In this document: positions 12,410 to 22,900 of the stretch, piece after piece | Numbering within the stretch: the first letter of the stretch is position 1 | Layout of the letters: every line of letters starts with the position of its first letter | Source of the DNA: Plectrocnemia conspersa | Lineage: Eukaryota; Arthropoda; Insecta; Trichoptera; Polycentropodidae | Length of the DNA stretch: 64,000 bases | NCBI GenBank assembly: GCA_009617715.1 | Contig: VTFK01000054.1 | Span: 868,001 to 932,000 of the forward strand | Direction of reading: 5' to 3' | Made by a program: the position numbers and the translations under genes | The notes under the pieces: model-generated | The model's database searches: none | Seen by the model: the letters and a program-made list of their open reading frames with translations, nothing else | What the model was told of the DNA's origin: nothing

Positions 12410-12712
12410 TTGGTGGTGGGTTAAGGATTATATCCCTAACTTCTTCCTGGTGGTGGTTAAGGATTATATCCTGGTTATATTAGATTATATGGCTGGTGGG
12501 TTATATTAGATATATTAGATTATATGGCTGATTATTATATTAGATTATATTAGATATATTAGATTATATTAGATATATATTAGATATATTAGATTATATT
12601 AGATATATTAGATTATATTAGATATATTAGATTATATGTGGGTTATATTAGATATATTAGATTATATGGCGTTATATTAGTTATATTAGATTATATGGCT
12701 GGTGGGTTAAGG
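12410..12712. repeat. AT-rich microsatellite made of TATATTAGAT-like units
   Basis: Dozens of short units alternate between ttagattatat and ttagatatat. Longer pieces such as ggtgggttaaggattatatcc recur at 12414, about 12452 and 12700. The array sits where the gag open frame of the adjacent LTR element stops, and the phrase aacttcttcctg occurs on both sides of it. It has therefore probably expanded inside a duplicated piece of the element. Confidence 0.8.
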
Positions 12713-12713
12713 A

Positions 12714-12925
12714 TTATATCCCAACTTCTTCCTGCGCTCTTGTGTCAAGTGCTCAGTTGAACCGGGTTTCGTCGTTGCTGATTCCGGCGTTCTTGAAACC
12801 CCGTTTTCTTCGGTCATCTTAGCTGATCGTCTCTTGCGGGTCGTTGTTGCGTATGATCGATCACGTCGGGAGGCGGCGGCTCGCCGGGCGGGCGGGGCGG
12901 CCTCGGGATCGGGCGCCTCCGCCAT
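12714..12925 (-). pseudogene. Start of an LTR-retrotransposon gag-like frame
   Basis: The frame opens at the ATG at 12925, 19 bases beyond the LTR edge and just past a primer-binding-like sequence. It reads MAEAPDPEAAPPARRAA and later TEHLTQERRKKLG: about 70 basic, alanine- and proline-rich residues. It then runs into the microsatellite and is lost. Position and strand relative to the LTR make gag the best reading. There is no protease, reverse transcriptase or integrase nearby, so the element is defective. Confidence 0.55.
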
Positions 12926-12927
12926 CA

Positions 12928-12941
12928 CGTCAGGGACACCA
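12928..12941 (-). other. Candidate primer binding site
   Basis: Three bases inside the LTR, the minus strand reads TGGTGTCCCTGACG. It starts with TGG, the complement of a tRNA CCA end, as retroviral-type primer sites do. TGGTGTC fits leucine tRNA 3' ends, but the rest does not, so the tRNA is uncertain. Confidence 0.5.
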
Positions 12942-12944
12942 ATT

Positions 12945-13142
12945 TGTGGCGAATGTAATTCTTAGGGCTACGTAATTAAACGACCTTTTTTATAGAGCTG
13001 GCGAGGACCTGGGGTGTTAGACCGTTGTTATATATTGATTGAAAAAAAGAAAAGAATGTATATTTAAACTAATAAAAATTAATTTAAAAAACACCCGCTT
13101 CACAAGTTGAGCGGTGGTGTGTCAACACTGAGAACCGCCACA
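12945..13142 (-). repeat. 198-bp long terminal repeat
   Basis: Read on the minus strand, the unit starts TGTGGCG (13142 downward) and ends CGCCACA (at 12945): exact 7-bp terminal inverted repeats with the TG...CA ends of LTRs. It contains a TATA-like box (TATAAAAAAGG) near 12985-12995 and is followed by a primer-binding-like site and a gag-like frame. No second LTR is visible, so this is a 5' LTR of a broken element. Confidence 0.75.
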
Positions 13143-13179
13143 GTACAATAAAACTTGATCGGCTTTAACTTCTTGGCAG

Positions 13180-13800
13180 TGATTCAAAGTCTAATACCGT
13201 ATTAAGTTTACAACTTAAATAACGGTGTATATGGCTGAATTCAGTTCTGAAAGATATGTTTTTTCTGCTAATGCCAAATTTAGATGCACTTTTAGGGCCC
13301 CAATTATGTATGCCAGTCAAGTTTATTTATTAAAAATAAATCATCTATTAAACGAGAAATAAATTATTGTTTAATGCTAACATAACAAATATATCTTAGA
13401 CCAAATGTATTGCAAGCAAAATATATCTGATACAATAGTCTATATACAATTTTAAAGTAGGAATTTAACGATTGGCAATAAAACATTTATAATACAATCA
13501 GTCCAAACTGGACGTTGAATAAAGTGTATTATAAACTAAACACACGCTAGCTCGCATAGTTAGTTTTACAAATTTACAGATTTTGTTTAAATTCTATATT
13601 TATAACTTGCTTTCAAGTAGCATTAAATATAACGATATAATTATGAGCTTCTGGAACGCAACCAAACAATTACAGCCGAACGGTATTGTAAACAATTAAC
13701 AAAATTAAACACTACCCTTCATTATAACGTACCTGAATTGGTAAACAGACAATGTGTTGATTTTCGTCACAACAACGCGTTTTAGAAATGACGATGTAAA
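13180..13800. repeat. Dispersed repeat, copy 2
   Basis: It matches 11030-12000 in the same direction: ccgtattaagtttac, gttgaataaagtgta, ctaaacacacgc and ttagttttacaaattt. The LTR at 12945-13142 lies immediately beside its left edge. Confidence 0.6.
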
Positions 13801-15505
13801 ACAAATTAAAATAATTTATTAACCGAAATCAAAACATTTTTTGAACAAATGAAAGTTTTTAAAAAATAAATAGATACTCGTTTCACATTAATCAAAACGG
13901 CAAGGACTTGTTTATTGTGATAAAGTAGAGATTTCCGATGTCGAAATTAAAATTAAGATGTGTCGTATGTTTGCATTTGATTGCTATTGCTTCTAGGTTG
14001 AGTCGGTGATTGATGCGATTTTAACTTGGATGGATAAACTTAAGTAATTGCCACAAAAGGTACTTCCATAGGGCTATGATGAAACACTAATAAAACCTAT
14101 GACAAGAATAGCGGATTTACACACAGGTGCTCGCCTCGGAAGCCCCGAGCCGTAGCATTTTTGAAAAATATTATTTTGATGCTTTTTCTAAAGCAATCTA
14201 ATATGGCATCATGAAAGTTGAATCACTTATTGTAGAAGAAAAGAGTTTTCACATTTTCGAGAATCTCCATATTTGTAACCTTGAGCTTCTCTAAATATCA
14301 CAGACAATAATAAATGTCGCGTGTGTACGTACATATGTATGTATTTTTGAGAATTCATGCAAATGCACGGCTTACGTCTTCATTCGGTGACGAAATATTT
14401 TTAATCCGCAAAACGACGGTTTAAAATCGTTGATTTAAATCAATCTAAATCAGACATTTGTTGTGAAAGTTATTTTTAAAAGTTGTGTATTTTATATCAT
14501 AATAATATTTGTATAAATTTAAACATTAACCAAAGGGTACAATTTAACAACGCCTTTTTTAAAAAATCCCTAAACATTAAAAATTTTTAAATACGTTGTG
14601 ATCTCGAAGCGGTTCTTAATATTTCTTAAAATTTAAAGTCACAGCGCTAAATATTCAGAAGAACAAGTTTTAAAATATTGAATTATTTTTCTTGAGATTT
14701 AAAATACTATCGTGGTGGTCAAACTTATGACAATGCCGGAAATAAGATGGCTTGCAATAGAGTATTATTGTTTTTATTTTATGTTCGAGTCATACCCTAA
14801 TTGGAAATTGTGCTGCAATTTGTTCAAAGCATTTATATTTTATTTTATTTATCCACACATTGATGGAATCTACTGATGTTAGCAATTTGAATTACAAACA
14901 GAGGTCAGTAGAATTGTGATAGTGTGAAACAAATAGGAGTCTGGATCAATATCATCTTGTGGGGAAAGGGTAATAAATCACGACAATTCTGCGACATAAT
15001 TTATAGAGGGCGCCAAAATAAACAATAATAATAAATAAAATAATAGTATATAGTAAAATAAAGAAAATATGTATATTTTAAAAATATTTTTTTTTAAATA
15101 TTCCCCTTTAATTTATTTGAGATTTTGACAATAAGTCAGCTTCTAATAATTAGCAAGGGATACTTAAGAGAACTATGAAGTTTTAAAATGTAAAATAGAA
15201 AAGTGTATTTATTTTTAATGTTTATTAAATATGATTATATATTTATTAAATGTGATTATTCAATACATATAAATTATTTATAAATAAAAATAGCTCGTTT
15301 TTGTTATTTTCTTTAGTTGTCCACCTACTTACTATGAAAATATTTCCCAATGCAAAGGGCTAAAACGAATTCATCTACCTATATAATCTATGGTACAATT
15401 ATTTTTTTATTATGGCAGCACTGAGTCCACTGTTCGCCGATGTCATCTGTCAAACACCTGTAATATCTTATACTTGGCAACCATCGATCGCAAATCTAAT
15501 CAACC
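13801..15505. other. Intergenic stretch and YIPF5 upstream region
   Basis: AT-rich, with no supported gene. The YIPF5 promoter should lie at about 15300-15500; the last 120 bases before its ATG are richer in G+C. Confidence 0.4.
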
Positions 15506-16369
15506 ATGGCGAATTACCCCAGAGATCCGAACGCTTATTGGCAACAGCCCCAAGAGCAGCCCCAAGGTTTCGGAATGGACGCTCCAGGATTTGGAGAAAT
15601 GCCATCTACTTTAGGTGAAACAAACACTCAATTTGTACAACGAATTAACTAATTCACGCGTTAAATTAAATTTTTAGATTTTCAATCGTTCGGAGAACAG
15701 CAAACGTACAGCCAGCCCAACCAGCCGTATCCTCAACAATTCACTGCGAGTCCGAGCCAATCTTACTATCCGAACATATTCACTCCGGCTCCTATACCAA
15801 ACGAGACTGCGGCACCCGGAGATAACGAATTCGACGAACCGCCACTACTAGACGAATTGGAGATTTACCCAGACCGCATAATGAAGAAAACGTTAGCAGT
15901 ATTAAATCCGTTTCATAGTCAATCTGTCGTAGACGATGCCACTTATTTATTGAGAGACGCCGATATTGCCGGACCGGTGGCATTTTGCCTCATTTTGGGA
16001 ATGCTACTATTCCTATCTGGAAGCAAAGCGCATTTTGGTTATATATACGGCCTCTCCACTATATCTGTGATTTTAATGTACTTCCTACTATCTTTGATGA
16101 GTCGTGTCGATGGAGTCTTTACGGTTCTGAGCGTCGCCAGTGTATTAGGTTATTGCTTATTACCCGTGGTAGTGCTAGCGGGAGTAGGCGTAATATTTTC
16201 TTTGAAAGGACCGCCCGGAATTGTACTCACAATTTTGGCAGTGCTGTGGTCTACTTTGTCAGCTAGTAGATTATTCATCACAATGACCGGTGACTCTGAA
16301 CAAAGACCGCTCATCGCTTATCCGTGCGCTTTAGTCAATGGTATATTCGCTTTGCTAGTAGTTTTTTAA
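15506..16369 (+). CDS. Yipf5: YIPF5 (Yip1-family) ER/Golgi membrane protein, complete
   Basis: A five-span membrane protein of the Yip1 family, which binds Rab GTPases and works in ER-to-Golgi vesicle traffic with its Yif1 partner. Exon 1 is 15506-15614 and exon 2 is 15678-16369, separated by a 63-bp intron (GTGAAA ... TTTTTAG, phase 1). The product is 266 residues against 257 in human YIPF5. The ATG at 15506 sits in a good context (CAACCATGG). Residues 1-90 are the proline-, glutamine- and tyrosine-rich cytosolic tail. EPPLLDELEIYPDRI at 90-104 is the conserved juxtamembrane segment. Hydrophobic spans lie at about 134-151, 157-176, 183-205, 208-230 and 249-266. The family motifs D-x-AGP (131-136) and GYIYG (157-161) are present. 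A polyadenylation signal AATAAA follows near 16506. Nothing is broken. Confidence 0.95.
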
Positions 16370-17189
16370 ATTATAAATCAACTTTTATATGAATTAAACT
16401 CAAATACGTGGCATATATATTTATAAATATATTAAATTTATTATCTCAATTAATTTTATTTAAAATTATACTATAACTGAATTTGTATATTCATATAAAA
16501 CATGAAATAAACGTGTTGCCCATGGCAATTTGCTTTTCAATTATTCCCTTAACTCTTTGACTGCGGATGACACCTATAGAAGTCATCAAGAAAATCGCCA
16601 TTATGAATGGTGCACCTAAAGGTGTCATAAACCTTTGAGCCATGTAATATGTTTTTTGTATAATTTAAGGTTGAAAAACACTTTAATTTATTTAAATAAC
16701 TTATGGCATATATAGGTGCTCCCCCACATATTAGCAAATTTCAAAATGGCATGCAAAAATATCAGCCGCGAATCTTCCAGAATCGGGCTATGATTTTTTA
16801 ATAAATAAATAAATTTGTGTAGTGTTTTTATTGAATAAATAATTTATAATCATAGTTTTTTTTTAAATATGACCATAAACATCAATTTTTCCAGTTTTAT
16901 TATTTCATAATAAACATTATGGAGTAATTTTAGAATATTATATAAATTAAAAATATACTGTGATATTTTCAATAAAATCAAAGGGTGTTAAAATGGTGGA
17001 ATATCTATTTTATTAATAGGATATTAATATCTATGTAATTTTAGAGGTATCTCTTTTTCTTTATTCTAAACTTAAAACTGATATGGAAAGTCCAAATATT
17101 TCCAATTAATAACAATATCAAATTCATGACTCATCTTTAGAAGAGAAGATATTTTATGACCTGGTGATTATCCTTCATCTTTATAGTAG
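16370..17189. other. 3' flank of YIPF5 and intergenic DNA
   Basis: The 3' untranslated region and an AATAAA near 16506 come first. At 16550 ttaactctttgactgcgg resembles one end of the piggyBac-type MITE family (TTAACCCTTTGAACGCG), but I see no matching right end. The rest is AT-rich. Confidence 0.4.
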
Positions 17190-18806
17190 GGACGTCATTT
17201 GGTGTGGGGTACATATGCACCCCACTCCCCCCGTCTCTTGAAATTGGCCAAAAAAAATGTATGCCATTTCAAGAGATTTTTGATGAAATACTATCCTAAT
17301 AAATAAAATCGTAATATTAAAAAGAACGATCTCTGACCTGCCAAGTTTTGACGCCCCCCCACCTTCCCCGTGGAAAAATCTGAAATGGCGTCTCTGATTC
17401 TATACCAAAAATTCTAAAAAAAAAACATTATCTCCAAAATATTTTTTAAATATGTCATCTCAGTGAAATCATATCGGAATACAAATGTATTCCGATATGA
17501 TTCACCGATAGATGTATATTTTTACCAGTGAAATATTTATCTGGCAGGTGCTAGTAAAATCACATGGTTTCGACTTTTCCATACGATGTAATATATACAT
17601 TTACATACTTAGTATAATTTACATGCAATGTATAAATGTTACAGTAAATACGTATTTTTCGGTAAAGTTATGTTTTCACTAGTGAAGTTCAAATACATTT
17701 TAAGCAAATAAAAATATAATTTAAATAATAAAAATGCGCTAGTGAAAGTTTATGCTGCTCTAAAATGTCTAAACCTCAATTTGACAGTTGTGAAATGTAC
17801 ATTTTCTGTTCAAACCCAAACCTTATCTACAACTTGATCTAATGAAAGAATCTTAGAACTTTCATTAGGTCAAATCTAAACTACAAAGTAAGCCATTTCA
17901 ACTCAGGGAAAAATAATCGGAAGAAGAGGTGCAAACAGATGTCGTATTTCGCATATTGCCCATAGTTTATCTGCACTTCGATATTACACTATGTTTTAAA
18001 AATATGATAGCTATTCTTACCGATATTACAACGGACTTCTGATATAAAAGTATTGGTCAAAGTGCATTCAAATCGAATTTTGATCAATAGGAGGGCGCAA
18101 AAAAAATTATCCCTTCTCAGAATTCTAAAATCCACGTCAAAAGCAATAAAATCGTGTCGGCGCCGTTGCAGTGGGAACGCTCTGTAACGAGCGTTGCGCC
18201 CTCCTATTGACCAAAATTCGATTTGAATACATTTTGACCAAAACTATAATATTAGAAGTCTGTAGTAATATCTATCATATTTTTAAAACATATTGTAATA
18301 TCAATTTAGCTAGTATGTATTTTGTACTTGATCTAACTAAAGTTCTAAAACTATAATTAGTTTTAGAACTTTCATAAGGTTAGGTTTTGCAACTGTCAAA
18401 TTGAGACTCATACACATTTTAGAGCAGCATATAATTTCACTAGCGCTTATCAGTTAAATTATATTTTCGCTAGTAAAAATGTGTATCTATATTTGGATTT
18501 CATTAGTAAATATACCTTCACTGAAAATAAATAATGATAAATATGTGAATGTATATATTACTACATATGGAAAAATTTAAATAATATAATTTTACTAGCA
18601 CCTATCAGATAAATTATATTTTCACTGAAATGGTTTATTTTAAAAATATTTTTAGGATAGATTTGCCTTTTTTTCAGGATGGGGGGGGGGAAGTTGCACA
18701 GTCAGTGGTAATTTTTTTAATATTTCGATTTTATTTAATGACGTATTTTTCTGGCGAAATGCAAGGGAGACAAATGCCCCCACCTACTCCCCCTCAAATG
18801 ATGTCC
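17190..18806. mobile_element. Giant foldback element, most complete copy
   Basis: This is one huge imperfect palindrome of about 1.6 kb. The left end reads tagggacgtcatttgg and the right end caaatgatgtccct. Inward, both arms carry the same blocks in opposite order: C/G-rich runs, caggtgctagtaaaat against attttactagcacct, cattaggtcaaat, and a block near the centre (gagggcgcaa at 18091, gcgccctcctattgac at 18197). The centre holds a short hairpin, ggaacgctctgtaacgagcg, at about 18172-18191. Arms are several hundred base pairs each. There is no open frame of note, so it is non-autonomous. The terminal duplication is not clear. Confidence 0.75.
17467..17502. repeat. Perfect hairpin within the foldback arm
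   Basis: The arms aatcatatcggaatac (17467-17482) and gtattccgatatgatt (17487-17502) are exact complements around a four-base loop. The right arm of the element lacks this nested hairpin. Confidence 0.75.
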
Positions 18807-19999
18807 CTGTATAAGAGTCCTTACACCATTAGCACAAAAAAAGCATCTCCGATTTGAGACATAATTATCACAGTAAATTGACCACTCACAAGTTACGAGT
18901 CAGTCGCACCATATCATCGAATCAGTTCTTATTAACCCATTTTTTAAATACCTGGGTTTGAATCTTTTTATTGTTTTTCAATTTCTATCGGCCTTAGGAG
19001 ATCGGAAATAGTGATTATTTTATAATTATTATTCTCATCGATCATTACAGATTAGGTTTTCCAAGATTTTCCTGATCTTGCGGATGACTAACTAAAATTA
19101 AACTAAATCATTAATTTATGGTATAAAAATTCTTTAATAATGAGTTATTTTAATTCATAAAGAATATAATTATATATTTGTATAAACCAAAAAATTAGAA
19201 AAGGTCAAATATATAAGCACTAGTGATACATTCTTAGAACAACTAGAGTTGACATTTTTATACGTATAGTACAGAAACCATTAAAAATGACAAATATGAT
19301 ATTGCTGCCAATAATTCTTGTACAATACAAAGTTTTTTTACAAATTTACTATATAAAATATTTCTACTCACGGCATACAAGCAATCAAACAAATTCTTTT
19401 TTTATAACATATGACAGGGTATAATACAATTCTTAAATAATAAAATAATACTAATAAGTATCTTTTGTATTTCTTTTATTGTACTTCATTTCTCTGGAAC
19501 AATTGTGATCAAGTATTTTTTTATAAATGAAATTCATGTATTCATATTAAAATATATATTAAATAAATAATAAACATTTGTAACAAATATAGGCATGTAA
19601 CATTTAATTTATTTAAGTATATATTTTTTAATGGACTATAAATTATTGCTGTGTATAATTATCCGACCTAAATAAACTTCATTTCAGATAAGAACCATTC
19701 AAATAAAAATATGCACGTTTCAAACAACATAAAAAATATCTTCAATAATATAATAAAAATTAAAATAATATTTAATACATATTTCTTCTATGAAGACCAG
19801 CCAAAAAAACGTGTAATGTGAGGGAATATATTAATGGCGATCAGTACATCTTAACAATTATTAGTCTTCTATTTGTTTTTTTTTAAGTGCGAGCAAACAC
19901 AAAAATACCACCAATTTCATATTTTGGTTACCGAACAAAACTTCACAAACAACGTCCAATCCAATTAATTTTTAAAATAGCTAAAATAAATAGTAAGCA
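18807..19999. other. AT-rich stretch, 3' flank of the p24 gene
   Basis: No gene is seen. The right part (about 19500-19999) is the 3' untranslated and flanking region of the minus-strand TMED7-like gene. Confidence 0.4.
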
Positions 20000-22900
20000 C
20001 TACATCCTGCTATACGAAACTGACGGCCGGTCTGTAAAGAAGTTTTTCAATATGAAAACTTGACCTACGGTGACGACGACGATGGCTATCGTTTCGCCGA
20101 TGGACCACCAATGGACTCTCTCGTTTATGTCCTCGGCCCGCTTCCGACCTTGCGCCTCGCGCAACCTATGATGTGTTTGATAATCCAATATATTATTCAA
20201 CGCCTTGTGTATTTCTTGAGCTGAAGATTCCAACTGAAAAAAGCAAAGAAATATAACAATAAAAATATATATAAAAAAATGTGTGTAAATAACACTTGCA
20301 TTACAAGGTTTTTAATTTATGGACATAAAAAAGATATTTAAACAGCTTTTCCGTTCACGTATAGATAAGAAATTTTGATAAATAACACAACGCTTTTAGC
20401 TTCAAAGATAGAATAACCTGATTTATAATATATAATAAATTTTTAATCGAATATTAGAATAATAAAAGTTTCTTTCTGAAGCTAATTTAAAAAATTTATA
20501 TCAAAATATATATATGATTACCTGAGTTAATGCAGTCACATGTTCGCCAAGACCCGGTAAAACTGGCTCTGGTCCAGCTTGGAAGTCCATATACACAAGT
20601 TTGTGAGAAAATGTGCTAAATTCGTTGCTAAAACAAACGGTGTATACACCTGAAATTTACGCCAATCATTAAAACTTGAAAATAATAAATTAGTATAGTA
20701 CACTTGTATAAATAACTTACCAGTGACTGGTGCCACAAACTGGTGAGAATCAAACTGCATTTTTATTTGTTTGTATATTATTTCTTTGGTAGGGGATTCC
20801 AATGATACATCTACATCGTACTGACCACCAGTGACCACCTATAAGTTAATAAACAACATTTATAATTAAAGGTTTATTCATTTTATATTGAAATTAAGAT
20901 ACAAAAACAATACTATGGAAGGTTTTACATTAATGAAAATGAGAATATGAGATATCCAATGCTTCATGAAAAATGAGATATCCAATGCTTCACAATAAAT
21001 TTTTGACGTAATATAAGAACCGATTATACTTTTTTGAGTAAATTACCTTTTATATGCAATAAAAACTATTGTCTAAAGCCAGGGTTTCCCAAACTTTTTG
21101 AGCGACGGAACACTTCACAAATCCGAAAATTTTGGCGGAACACTTAGCTTATTTTGCTGTACCCAACTTCTAGGTACTAGAATCTTCGCCTTCATTATGA
21201 AGTAGAATATGTTCATTCTTTTAATTTACTCCAAATTTTTGTGAAATATCTATTTAGGCTCCATGGAACACATATTTTGGATTCGCGGAACACCAGTGTT
21301 TCGCGGAACATAGTTTGGGAAACCATGGTCTAAACACTCGACAATCGAATAAAATCATAATGTTTCAGCGCCGAAAAAATATTTAGTCATTACATAAAAA
21401 GTTCAATTATAGCATATTTATAACTTGTATTTCACTTCATTCCAATTTAGTATAGGCAACAAAATGCTATTATAATGCATGACTATTATTCCTCTAAAAC
21501 CTATACCTGTTATTGAAATGGAGCAAACTAATTACTCAAGTCTGCATGTCAGTGAACACCGAAAGCAATTCAGTGATTTACAAACAATATAAAGTATTGC
21601 ACAAAAATGTAGATGCGCTATTTTTATGGAATCCATAAGATTTGCGTAAACATATTTTTATAAATGGAATTTTATACAAATTTTACAATTGTTCAAGTCA
21701 AGCCTGGACAAGCAGATGAGGATCTTTACCCTGTCAAATAATACTGTGTCAGAGGAAACTAATTTAGTATCAATTTAGCATGGAAATCATATGATCACAA
21801 GCAGGTCCAGTAAGGGGGTGAGGCATAAATTTGATGGTTATGTATTGGCTATTTTTGTGAGTGCGCTAAACGGTATGTTTGAGTAGCAGGATACAAAAAA
21901 CATCAGGTGTCTTCTGCGATTTGCATTTCAAACGAGCCGCCAATAATATCGTAAATTTAAAAGCAAAAACATTTTTTTAAAAAACGAACTAAGTACTGAG
22001 CAGTGACAGATACAGGAATTTGGCATTTTCATCCATTCATTCGCAAAAAATGTAAACCTTTTGTTTCAACACATGTATTGTATTAGCAAATATTTCTTAG
22101 AACGAGATTATTTTGAACTTGTGTCAGCGCCGTTGCATGGGAACGCTCGTTACCGAGCGTTCCCATTGCAATGGCACGATTTTATTGCTTTTGACATGGA
22201 TTTTTGACTTCTGAGAAGGGATAATTGTTTTTTGCGCTCTTCTATTGGACAAAATTTGTTTAAAATATGCATCATTCAATTCACACTTATTGTTAGTCGT
22301 AGTATTGTTAGAAAAAGTCTTAATATGAAAGCTAAATAAAGATCGTTTCCACTGCGACAGCACGATTTTATTGCTTTTGACGAGGATTCTAAGCAGGAAC
22401 ATCATTTGGAAGGGGAACAGATTTTTAATAATTTGCTCCCCTTTGAATTTGGCTAGAAAAATTTATATTTTTTTATTTTTTAGATTAAATTAAGACCATC
22501 GTGGCCTAACAGTTTACCCCAATGCGCCACGATGGTCGAAAATAAATTTTAAATTTACAAAACAAAAAAAAACGTATATATACATAAATAGAACAATACT
22601 TAAAAATAATAAACATAACAAAAAATTATAATATATCAAAATGAAATGATACAAACTGGATCATCTCCTAGTAGCTAACATTAAACAGGTCAATATGTAA
22701 TGCCAGCGTATTAAGGAGCCGAATGGCCACAGTTATAGGCGAGTCGGCAAGTGCGGACGTCCTAGCCCTAACGGCCATCAAAAGAGGACGCGATCGTGAT
22801 TCTCGAAAATGTTCTGGAGCCCAAAACTGGAATTCCTCGAGAATAGTTGTATTGTCGACAGCACCTTTTAGTAATTTGAAAAAATGCTTAGTGACATACA

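Noticed and set aside
12410..12712. Possible CRISPR-like array
   Set aside because: The repeats are short AT-rich microsatellite units with no unique spacers, in a eukaryotic genome.
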